The position numbers were made by a program, and so were the translations under genes. 64,000 bases of DNA from Rhizobiales bacterium 24-66-13. Its GTDB lineage: Bacteria > Pseudomonadota > Alphaproteobacteria > Rhizobiales > Xanthobacteraceae. Under the pieces are notes generated by a model. That model saw only the letters and a program-made list of their open reading frames with translations, was not told the origin of the DNA and did no database searches. The stretch is taken from assembly GCA_002257205.1 (NCBI GenBank), contig NCHM01000001.1:1-64000 (forward strand), read 5' to 3'. Of this stretch, positions 53,160 through 61,631 are shown one piece after another. Within the stretch, counting starts at the first letter, position 1, and the number at the start of each line of letters is the position of its first letter.

Positions 53160-53787
53160 TATCTTGCTAATCGACAACGGGAGCCCGCGTTCCCTGGGTA
53201 GCTGTTCGCATTGGAGTCGGTGGCCGGTCGGGCTCCGACTTGCGCTGATTGGGGTGAAACGGTGCCGCACAGAGCTTTAAGCCAGCTTCATCGCCTCGGC
53301 AAATATTTGCCAGCCATTCTAGCGGATCGCATGAGCACGGCGGCAGTGACTTGGCCCAGAATTCCGCTAGTCTGGAAGCGGACGGCCCAGCCTGTGCTGC
53401 TAAGCATCAACACAGCGACACATCGAGTTCTTGCTGCGCTATGGCCTGCCACACTGCAATTTCGGCTAGCGCACGGCTTTCGCTGTTGCGTCCCCGCAGC
53501 CGCTGCAGATCGCTGTTCGATGCCGCACGGCCATGCCGCTTGGACTGACTGGGCCGATTCCGCGGATCTCCATGAAACCTATCTTGCTGACGGTCTTCGC
53601 AGTCATTCTGTCCGCATGCTCCGGACCACCCGCTATCGAGGCAGCTCCCAGCCCGTCTGACGCCAGTTCGAGAGTGAACCCCTTGTGCTACGCGCTCATC
53701 ACTGCGGGAACGGTCGATTACACGTCGCTGAAAACGCCACAATTCGTGGGTTCGGAATCTAACCTTTTGACATTAACGGGAGCAGGA
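53160..53787. other. gap with a possible lipoprotein remnant
   Basis: Between styD and the LysR gene. From ATG 53572 a frame begins MKPILLTVFAVILSACSG, a clear lipoprotein signal peptide with lipobox LSAC. It runs without a stop straight into the LysR coding sequence, so it is either a broken lipoprotein gene or a chance-extended frame. The rest of the 628 bases holds nothing I can name. Confidence 0.4.
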
Positions 53788-54675
53788 ATGGAGCTTCGTC
53801 ATCTTCGTCATTTCGTAGCGGTCGCAGAAGAGCTCCATTATACACGTGGCGCGCAACGTGCCGGCATCGAACAATCACCATTATCTCGATCGATCAAGAC
53901 TCTCGAACGGCGCCTTGGCGTAGTATTATTCGACCGCACACGGCGCTCCACGAAGCTAACGCCGGCCGGTGAACGCCTTCTCGTCCATGCGCGTGCGCTC
54001 CTCGCATCCGCCGACGAAGCACGCATAGACGTTCGCACGGCAGCCGCGTCGGGAGACACAATCAGCCATTTGCACATCGGCATTTGCGATGGCGTACCAT
54101 TTGTACGCCTCGCTCGACTGATTTCAAAAATAAAACTAGAAATACATATAGTAATAATTCATGTGCATGAAGCATCAGTGGCTCGGAATGTCGAGGGCTT
54201 GCGAAGCGGCTTTCTTGATGCGGCTCTCACGCCGGAGAGCGGATACGGCAAGGGGATTTTGTCCGAAGCAGTCTGGCGAGATCCGCCGATCGCTTTGATG
54301 CCGAGTGGTCATCCCCTGGCTGGAAAGAAGCGGATCAAACTGTCTGGGATTATTAAAGAGCCTCTCATTCTAAGTCGGCCCGATACGGGTCTTAGCCAGC
54401 AATCCCAGATCGAACAGCTTGTTCGAACCGCAAGCTCGACCCCCAATATTGTTAGTCGCACCACGACGCTTCCGGTGTTGGTTACGCTGGTTCTTGCAGG
54501 CTATGGCATCGGAATAGCGACCGCCGCTCAACTCGAGGCGGTCAAGGTGGATGGCATTGCCCTCCGGCCCCTGAGCGATGCGCCCACTGATCTCAAAACT
54601 TGGCTGATGGTGCGTGAGGGGACACTCAACGAGCCACTATCTCGTTTCATCGAGCGAGCTCGGACGATTACTTAG
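53788..54675 (+). CDS. LysR-type regulator near the conjugation genes
   Basis: A 295-residue LysR-type regulator. It begins MELRHLRHFVAVAEELHYTR, with the DNA-binding helix GAQRAGIEQSPLSRSIKTLE and LFDRTRRSTKLTPAGERL. The effector domain follows. ATG 53788 is chosen as the family start with AGCAGGA upstream; 255 bases of upstream frame encode an unrelated lipoprotein-like leader. LysR genes commonly sit beside trbI in alphaproteobacterial ICEs and can control integrase or transfer genes. It has a lower GC content than the catabolic cargo. Confidence 0.85.
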   Translation: MELRHLRHFVAVAEELHYTRGAQRAGIEQSPLSRSIKTLERRLGVVLFDRTRRSTKLTPAGERLLVHARALLASADEARIDVRTAAASGDTISHLHIGICDGVPFVRLARLISKIKLEIHIVIIHVHEASVARNVEGLRSGFLDAALTPESGYGKGILSEAVWRDPPIALMPSGHPLAGKKRIKLSGIIKEPLILSRPDTGLSQQSQIEQLVRTASSTPNIVSRTTTLPVLVTLVLAGYGIGIATAAQLEAVKVDGIALRPLSDAPTDLKTWLMVREGTLNEPLSRFIERARTIT

Positions 54676-54690
54676 AGCCCGTTTGGGAAT

Positions 54691-55574
<884 letters not shown>

Positions 55575-55617
55575 CCACCTTCTCAGGAGTTGGAGCCTCC
55601 GACAAACCCGGCGCGGT

Positions 55618-56012
55618 TCAGTCGGTCGGATTCGGCCCGATCGCGTCGCCCCCCTTTTGGCGGGCACCGATGAAGCATCCACTCTGGCGCGGGACCAGTC
55701 GATCTCTCCGGCAAGGTTGAGGCGCTCCGGCATGTGGCGATGGATCTCGTCCCACAAGCCGGCATCCTGCCGGGCCCCAACAGGTCATGCCCGAGCAGCC
55801 GGCTACTCCCGCGGGATCGCTGTGTACAGCACGAACAGGATGCCGATCAGCGCTTCCCGGTTCTCCACCTGGGGCCGCCCGCCCTTCGGGCGCGGCGGAG
55901 CGGGAGGAAACAACGGGGCGATCTCGGCCCACAGGGCATCGGGCAAAAGCGTCTTGGCCATGCCCAAGCCTCGGTCAGATATGGTCAACAAATGGTTTTG
56001 TTAGGTGCTCTT
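55618..56012 (-). mobile_element. IS5-family transposase fragment, frameshifted
   Basis: From ATG 55961 the frame reads [20 protein letters not shown], then [20 protein letters not shown] and stops at 55803. Further IS5 pieces continue in other frames: [48 protein letters not shown] and IGPNPTD ending at 55618, where IS3 material begins. The DDE region after the first Asp is lost. The end near 55990-56012 (AGAGCACCTAACAAAACC on the minus strand) appears to be its terminal repeat and runs into the DUF2274 gene. Confidence 0.7.
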
Positions 56013-56239
56013 AAAGTGCCTGTACGGCCTGGCCGCGCGGCGCGGAATCCCTTGTCACGAACGATGAAGGTTTCGAGCATGAGCGGCGCCAACGTCGCCG
56101 CATCGACAACCGTGCCATGAAGCTCGGAATGAAGAGCGGCATATCGGTCGAGGTCAGCCCGAAGTTGCACCGTCATGGTGATGGTGAGCTTGACGGTTTC
56201 GGCTTTCGGCACCGGTCCGAGGCTAAGCTTTCTGGTCAA
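55985..56239 (-). CDS. DUF2274 protein downstream of trbI
   Basis: An 84-residue DUF2274 protein: [40 protein letters not shown] and [20 protein letters not shown] are the family body. Such proteins follow trbI in many conjugation operons; their role is unknown. Its ATG overlaps the trbI stop by four bases. The last 12 or so residues (LRAPNKTIC) appear to be encoded by the end of the adjoining IS5 fragment, so the natural C-terminus was replaced. Confidence 0.78.
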   Translation of the reverse strand: MTRKLSLGPVPKAETVKLTITMTVQLRADLDRYAALHSELHGTVVDAATLAPLMLETFIVRDKGFRAARPGRTGTLRAPNKTIC

Positions 56240-57510
56240 TCATCCCTCCTGATGTCAGCCGTCATCGGGGCGGCGCGATAGGGTCGCAAGACGAGATCCT
56301 TATTGACGATGACGCGGACCGGAAAGCCCGGCCGCACCTTCAAGGTCTGCTGAATATTGATATTTCGCCGTGTGATCTGCTGGCCGACATCGTTGATGGT
56401 GTCCTGGGCACCGTCCCGCGTCGCGATGATGACCCGATCGCCGTTCGTTCCCTGATTTTGAGGCGCTGCCAGTTCGGCGCCGATGCCGAGCAGCGAGGAG
56501 AGGACCGCGCCTCCGATCAGGCGGAGCCAGTGATTGTCAACTTCATCTTCGAGGCCCGAATAGCCGGCCGTATCGACGCCGGAGAGACGATCCAGCACGA
56601 TAGAGGAGCCGTCCGGCATGATGAGGCGACTCCAGACCAAGAGCACACGGCTCTGGCCGAAGGCGACGCCGGAATCGTACTGGCCGATCAGGCGGGTGCC
56701 CTGGGGGATCAAGAGATGCCTGCCCGTCGCCGTGTCGTAGACATTCTCGGTGACGGTACCGATGATCTGCCCCGGCAGATCGGAATTGATCCCCGTCACC
56801 AAGGCGGCCGGAATGATTGTGCCGGCCATTACTTGATAGGGCGAGCGTGGCGTTTGGAGAGTTCCAGATCCGTAAATCTTCTGGTCGGCTTCGCGGCTTG
56901 CGAATGCTTGCTTGCGATCCTGCATGTTCTGCGTGGTCATTTCATCGACGGGCGGAGCAACGGCAGTTTCCCCACCGGTAGCGCGTATGGCAGTGAGATC
57001 GAGCCGGTTTGGCACCGGTGAGGCGGCCGCGGTTGCCGATACCTCCTGCTTCGGGCGTGTCGTCTGAAAGAATACGGCTGCCTTCGCTGCAGCTTCCGCT
57101 TCTTGCTGGGCGCGAAGGCGCGCCGCGCGTTTGGCATCCTCTTCCGGATCAGCCCTGAAACTCGGCCGCTCGGGCATAGGCGGAATGCCCGCCTCCCATT
57201 CGGTGCGCACGACTGGCCCGCCGAGCTCGCCGGGCAAGGGGGCCCCGAGCTTCGGTGGTTGAACCTGCGTATAGTCGCGCGGTAACGTTTGCAGCCCCTC
57301 CGCCGGGTTGACGCGATCGGTGTTGTAGAGCTCCTCACCGGTCCGGGCTGATCTGTCCCGACTTTGCAACGCCCAAATCATTGCGCCAAGCACTGCGGTG
57401 GAGACGGCGCCGGCGAGCACCATCAAGGTCCAGCGATTAAGACGGGTCACGGGACGCGGCTTGGCGCGAATGGCGAGATCGGGCGGCGGGGATTTGGGTG
57501 GCACGATCAT
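56236..57510 (-). CDS. trbI: TrbI / VirB10-like conjugation protein
   Basis: A 424-residue VirB10/TrbI protein. It has a short cytoplasmic part, one helix (LMVLAGAVSTAVLGAMIWAL, about 30-50), a proline-rich periplasmic linker and the C-terminal TrbI domain (YQVMAGTIIPAALVTGINSD, LPGQIIGTVTENVYDTATGR, GTRLIGQYDSGVAFGQSRVL). VirB10 spans both membranes and links ATPases to the outer-membrane pore of the type IV secretion channel. It overlaps trbG. All of the domain is intact. Confidence 0.95.
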   Translation of the reverse strand: MIVPPKSPPPDLAIRAKPRPVTRLNRWTLMVLAGAVSTAVLGAMIWALQSRDRSARTGEELYNTDRVNPAEGLQTLPRDYTQVQPPKLGAPLPGELGGPVVRTEWEAGIPPMPERPSFRADPEEDAKRAARLRAQQEAEAAAKAAVFFQTTRPKQEVSATAAASPVPNRLDLTAIRATGGETAVAPPVDEMTTQNMQDRKQAFASREADQKIYGSGTLQTPRSPYQVMAGTIIPAALVTGINSDLPGQIIGTVTENVYDTATGRHLLIPQGTRLIGQYDSGVAFGQSRVLLVWSRLIMPDGSSIVLDRLSGVDTAGYSGLEDEVDNHWLRLIGGAVLSSLLGIGAELAAPQNQGTNGDRVIIATRDGAQDTINDVGQQITRRNINIQQTLKVRPGFPVRVIVNKDLVLRPYRAAPMTADIRRDD

Positions 57511-58499
57511 AGCCCGAAGATCCCCCGCCGGTTGCCGTTGGTGCGCGAGATACGCACGATCTGCTGCTTCTCGCCTCCGAGACGAAGCTCCGCCGCACCG
57601 AACAGGCGATCGACGATGTAATAAGGCGGCTTTGCGCGGTAGTTGACGAGCTGGTTCTCCCCAGTGGGGCCGACAACGAACAGCGGCGGCAACTCGCCCT
57701 GGGCGATACCGGCGGGAAACTGGATATAGACCTTCTCACCGTCATCGAAGACGCGGGTCGGCCGCCACGATGGATTGTCGCCCGTGATCTCATAGCGGAA
57801 CTGGACTCGCTCGAGCGCGACGGCATTTGCGACCGGCGTGGCAGTCCCCGCACGATCGTTCTGACGTTGCAGCGCGAGAAGACGGTCGTGTGGATAGTCC
57901 CAGGAAACCGATGCCATCCAGGTCTGAGGCGTCGATGTGAGTTCGAGGAGGTAGGTCCGGCGGTTGGTGTTAACCACCAGATTGGTCTTCAGATCCGGCC
58001 GCGTGGGTTTCACCAGGATGTGGGTCTGCTGGCTTCCGCCCCCACCGCTGGTTGTGTCGCCGATCACCCATCGCACGGTGTCGCCGGCCGAGACGGAGAT
58101 CAGCTCTTCGCCGCTCTGCAGGGCTATGTCCGTTACTTTTTCAGGCGCCGCATAAACCTGATAGAGCGCGCCAGCCATGTAGGGCCAGACCTGCGTTGCA
58201 TTGACATAGCCGGTGCGGGTCGGCTGTACGCGGGCCGCATCATTGGCCGTCGTGACGCGTAGCTTCGGATCGGCAGGTTCAACTGTTCCGCCCTTGACCG
58301 GCATCGGCTTTAACTGGCCGGGCAGCGGCAATGGCTTCGGCAGCTCGACTATTTCGACGGGACCAGCCGGCTCGACGATCCGGCTCGCCTCGTAGGGTTC
58401 ATCCAGGGAGATTTCCGGCGGCGGTGTTTTCCCGGCGCAACCCGCCAGCAACGTGACGGACGAGAGGAGGAGAATGCGGAATGGCAGCATGCGGGTCAT
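57507..58499 (-). CDS. trbG: TrbG / VirB9-like outer-membrane complex protein
   Basis: A 330-residue VirB9/TrbG protein with a lipoprotein signal (ILLLSSVTLLAGCAG). The CagX/VirB9 domain includes SVSAGDTVRWVIGDTTSGGG, QTHILVKPTRPDLKTNLVVN and the C-terminal TRVFDDGEKVYIQFPAGIAQ. It forms the outer-membrane ring of the type IV secretion channel with TrbI. ATG 58499 is chosen as the signal-peptide start; ATG 58517 adds six residues and overlaps trbF. Confidence 0.94.
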   Translation of the reverse strand: MTRMLPFRILLLSSVTLLAGCAGKTPPPEISLDEPYEASRIVEPAGPVEIVELPKPLPLPGQLKPMPVKGGTVEPADPKLRVTTANDAARVQPTRTGYVNATQVWPYMAGALYQVYAAPEKVTDIALQSGEELISVSAGDTVRWVIGDTTSGGGGSQQTHILVKPTRPDLKTNLVVNTNRRTYLLELTSTPQTWMASVSWDYPHDRLLALQRQNDRAGTATPVANAVALERVQFRYEITGDNPSWRPTRVFDDGEKVYIQFPAGIAQGELPPLFVVGPTGENQLVNYRAKPPYYIVDRLFGAAELRLGGEKQQIVRISRTNGNRRGIFGL

Positions 58500-58513
58500 G
58501 ATCCTTTTCTCCT

Positions 58514-59209
58514 TCACGACCCGCCGGCGCCGAGCTCGCGGCTCCAGTTGATGCCGTTGACGAAAATACCGAGAGGATTTTTACGCAGCCGGTCCTCGGT
58601 GCGCGGTGGTTGCATGATGATGGTGAGGATGCCGGTCCAGCGATCCTTGCCGGCGAGCTGATTGTTCTCATAGCGCCGCTCGATCCAGCGGATCTGGAAG
58701 GAACTGTCCGATGCACGCACGACGCTGGTGACCTCGACGGCGACCGACATTTTGCCGACCTTGCCGAACGGATCGTTGGCACGCGCATAGTCATTCAACC
58801 CGGCGCTGCCGCGATCGGTGGTGAAGTCGTAAGCCTCAAGCCAGTTCTGCCGCACCACGATGGGATCGGTGGGCAGTGCGCGCACATTCTGTATGAAGCG
58901 CGCGAGCGCGTAGGCAATCTGGGCGTCGGTCGGCCGATAGGCTTCCACGGCCGGGCCAACGGTCTTGACTTGACCGAGCTGATCGACCTCGACCACATAG
59001 GGCGTGACGGTGGAGCGGCCAGCCTGCCACAGCAGACCGCCAGCCATGCCCACGGCAAGTGTCAGGCAGCCGAAGGACATGAGCCGCCAATTGCGTGCTT
59101 GAACGCGGGCGGAGCCTAGGCGGTCATCCCACAACTGGCTGGCGGCCTGATAGGGCGTGGCGGGTTCCGACGTCTGCGAATAGCGCACGCCAGCGCGTTT
59201 GAAGCGCAT
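58514..59209 (-). CDS. trbF: TrbF / VirB8-like conjugation protein
   Basis: A 231-residue VirB8-type protein. One N-terminal helix (LMSFGCLTLAVGMAGGLLWQ, about 43-62) precedes a periplasmic NTF2-like domain with YVVEVDQLGQVKTVGPAVEA and NYARANDPFGKVGKMSVAVE. The ending NPLGIFVNGINWSRELG is typical of TrbF. It nucleates assembly of the inner-membrane complex. It lies between trbL (3 bases) and trbG (overlapping). Confidence 0.94.
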   Translation of the reverse strand: MRFKRAGVRYSQTSEPATPYQAASQLWDDRLGSARVQARNWRLMSFGCLTLAVGMAGGLLWQAGRSTVTPYVVEVDQLGQVKTVGPAVEAYRPTDAQIAYALARFIQNVRALPTDPIVVRQNWLEAYDFTTDRGSAGLNDYARANDPFGKVGKMSVAVEVTSVVRASDSSFQIRWIERRYENNQLAGKDRWTGILTIIMQPPRTEDRLRKNPLGIFVNGINWSRELGAGGS

Positions 59210-59212
59210 TGT

Positions 59213-60562
59213 TCAATCCTCCTGTCGCAGGGATGGGTTGGCTCCGGAGCCGCCATGATCCCCCGAGCGAAGGGCGTGAGCCGCAGTGGTTGCTCCGTGG
59301 GAGACGTGCGAGTTGCGCGGTCCATGTCTCACGCGATTGGCCCATGGGGGAGCACCGCCGGCACCGGCGAACGACGCATCGTTCCCAGCCCCACCCATCG
59401 CTCCCATGGGCTTGCCGCCGGTAGCCGTCCAGGCGCCATGGGCGCCAGCGGAAGCACGTGAGCCGACCGTACCCGCGACGCGTGACACGACGCTGCGACC
59501 CGCCTGCATGACGGCGCCACCACCCGCTTGCGCCACGCCGGCAAGACCAGCTCCAACGGCTCCCATGCCCGATGCACCGGACGTCGCCGCACCAAGTTCG
59601 AAGGCGGCGCGCGCGCCGCCCGACATGGTGGATGCCGCCTTGACGCCGGAACCGATAGCGGCCCCGCCAAGCCGTGCCGCGCCGGCAGCTCCGGCGCCCG
59701 CCGCGACCGCCATGCCGCCGGCGGCGAGCGCGGTGCCGGCGACTGCACCCGCGCCGAGCTGCGGGGCTCCGGAGACGAGACCCGTCGCGATCGACGGGCC
59801 GAAGATGCCCAGCCCAAGCATGGCGAGCGACGCCAGCATGATCGCCAGCGCATGATCGATAGACGGCTCTGTCCCTGCCGAGGCACGAAATTCCGCGAAG
59901 AGGCCGTCGCCGATGCCAACGATAACGGCAAGGACCAGGATCTTGATCCCGGACGACACGACATTGCCGAGCACGCGTTCGGCCAGGAAGGCCGTCTTGT
60001 TCCAAAATGCGAAGGGGACCAGCACGAAGCCGGCCAACGTGGTCAACTTGAACTCCAGCAACGTCACAAAGAGCTGCACCGCGAGCACGAAGAAACTGAC
60101 GATGACCACGAGCCAGGCGAGGAACAGGACGGCGATGGTGTCGATGTTGGAGAAGACGGAGGTGAAGCCGGACAAGTCGCCTATTTGCGCGAGGATCGGC
60201 CGGCCGGCGTCCATGCCGACGGAGGCGAGCTTACCGGGACGCAGGAAATCGTCCTGAGACAGGCCGGAGCCAGAGGCGGTCAGGCCGAGCCCGGCGAAGG
60301 ATCTGAAGATGATGCCGGCCAGCGAATTGAAGTTTGTAATGATGTAGGCGAAGGCCCCGACATAGAGGACCTTCTTGATGAGCTTCGCCAGAATCTCGTC
60401 ATTGCCGGCTCCGAAGGCCCAGAACAGGCCGGCGAGCGTTATATCGATGGCGATGAGCGTCGCCGAAAGGTAAGCGACCTCACTGTGAAGCAGGCCAAAC
60501 CCGCTGTCGATATATTGCGAGAAGGTGTCGGTGAAACGGTCGATGACGGAGAGATCGTCCAT
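59213..60562 (-). CDS. trbL: TrbL / VirB6-like membrane channel protein
   Basis: A 449-residue TrbL with six or so hydrophobic segments in its first 270 residues (LSATLIAIDITLAGLFWAFG, VLFLAWLVVIVSFFVLAVQL, FVLVPFAFWNKTAFLAERVL). A long Gly/Ala/Ser-rich, low-complexity C-terminal part follows (SGASGMGAVGAGLAGVAQAG), as usual for the family. VirB6-type proteins form part of the DNA translocation path across the inner membrane. ATG 60562 has GGAG 8 bases upstream; a TTG two codons earlier is in frame. Confidence 0.93.
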   Translation of the reverse strand: MDDLSVIDRFTDTFSQYIDSGFGLLHSEVAYLSATLIAIDITLAGLFWAFGAGNDEILAKLIKKVLYVGAFAYIITNFNSLAGIIFRSFAGLGLTASGSGLSQDDFLRPGKLASVGMDAGRPILAQIGDLSGFTSVFSNIDTIAVLFLAWLVVIVSFFVLAVQLFVTLLEFKLTTLAGFVLVPFAFWNKTAFLAERVLGNVVSSGIKILVLAVIVGIGDGLFAEFRASAGTEPSIDHALAIMLASLAMLGLGIFGPSIATGLVSGAPQLGAGAVAGTALAAGGMAVAAGAGAAGAARLGGAAIGSGVKAASTMSGGARAAFELGAATSGASGMGAVGAGLAGVAQAGGGAVMQAGRSVVSRVAGTVGSRASAGAHGAWTATGGKPMGAMGGAGNDASFAGAGGAPPWANRVRHGPRNSHVSHGATTAAHALRSGDHGGSGANPSLRQED

Positions 60563-60568
60563 GGACAA

Positions 60569-60892
60569 TCACTCCGCGGCCGGCACAACGGGATTGGTCT
60601 TCTCCGAAGTTCCGCTCTTCTTCAGCGACGGGAATAGATCGACCGGATGTGACGTGTAAGGTGTTTTGCCCGAACCCATGAAACGGCGGCGCTGCGCCTT
60701 GCTGGCCATGGTGCACAGTTCGTCGCCGGTCCCAGCCCAGTCGTCCTTGCACAGCTTTTGCACCTCACGGAGCCGTTGCGAGTCGGCGGCGAGGCTATCC
60801 ACGGTGTCGGCCGCCCACGCGGATTGGACGAGAAGTCCCGCGCCGATGGCAATCGCGGCCACGACAGAGAGACGGATAATTTGTCTGAGCAT
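60569..60892 (-). CDS. TrbK-like putative entry-exclusion protein
   Basis: A 107-residue secreted or membrane-tethered protein with signal peptide RLSVVAAIAIGAGLLVQSAW. Two cysteines are conserved in the mature part (QKLCKDDWAGTGDELCTMAS). Position between trbJ and trbL and this cysteine pattern match the alternative TrbK proteins of alphaproteobacterial ICEs, thought to block redundant transfer into cells that already have the element. The exclusion role is inferred from context. Confidence 0.78.
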   Translation of the reverse strand: MLRQIIRLSVVAAIAIGAGLLVQSAWAADTVDSLAADSQRLREVQKLCKDDWAGTGDELCTMASKAQRRRFMGSGKTPYTSHPVDLFPSLKKSGTSEKTNPVVPAAE

Positions 60893-60902
60893 GGCGGGCC
60901 CC

Positions 60903-61631
60903 TCAATCGCGGAACAACCGGACGGGTGCCGGCGCATAGCTGTTGCCGTCACCCATGAATCGGCGGCGAACCTCACGCGCCCGCTCTTCCTCCGCGACGG
61001 CACGGGCCTGTTCCGCGGCGACGGCGCGGTCCTGAGAGAGATTGAGCCGGGACGCGTCAATCGCCTGCTTAGCCTGAAGGGCGAGGATCTGGTTGGTCGC
61101 CTGCGTCGCGTCGAGATTCCCCGTTGCCGACTGGCTGCGAGTGACGAGATCGCCGAGAATAGCCTCATCGGAGGCGAGGTTTTCGGAGACCTGCGCCTGC
61201 ATCTTCATGGCCGTTTCCAGAGCGGCTCGAGACTGCTCCCAGCGCTTTCGCACATCGGCGAGGATCTGATCGTTCGACGCGGACGCCGCGTATTCCTTCG
61301 GGTAGAGATGCTGGAATTGCCGTTCCATCGCCGATATGTCGAAGCTCAGGCCCTCGGCCTCGCTGATAAGGTGCTCCGTCTTGGCGACGGACTGCTTCAG
61401 CTCGTTTAGTGCGGAGAAGTCGAGGCTCGTCAGGTTCTTTGTTTGATTGAGGAGCGACTGAGCTTCGTTTTGCAGGCTCTTGATCTGGTTGTTGACCTGG
61501 TCCAGGGCTCGGACCGCCGACAGCACATTCTGGCTGTAGTTGTTCGGATCGAAGACGATCTGCGCCGCGACCGGCGGCGCGAGAGTGATGCCGAGCGCGC
61601 AGGCACCGGCAAGGCAAAGTGGTGTCCTCAT
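60903..61631 (-). CDS. trbJ: TrbJ / VirB5-like conjugation protein
   Basis: A 242-residue periplasmic protein with signal peptide LCLAGACALGITLAPPVAAQ. The mature start IVFDPNNYSQNVLSAVRALD is typical of TrbJ. Long helical coiled segments follow (NNQIKSLQNEAQSLLNQTKN, ARAVAEEERAREVRRRFMGD). VirB5-type proteins sit at the pilus tip or aid pilus formation. ATG 61631 overlaps the trbE stop. It is followed by trbK at 10 bases. Confidence 0.93.
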   Translation of the reverse strand: MRTPLCLAGACALGITLAPPVAAQIVFDPNNYSQNVLSAVRALDQVNNQIKSLQNEAQSLLNQTKNLTSLDFSALNELKQSVAKTEHLISEAEGLSFDISAMERQFQHLYPKEYAASASNDQILADVRKRWEQSRAALETAMKMQAQVSENLASDEAILGDLVTRSQSATGNLDATQATNQILALQAKQAIDASRLNLSQDRAVAAEQARAVAEEERAREVRRRFMGDGNSYAPAPVRLFRD

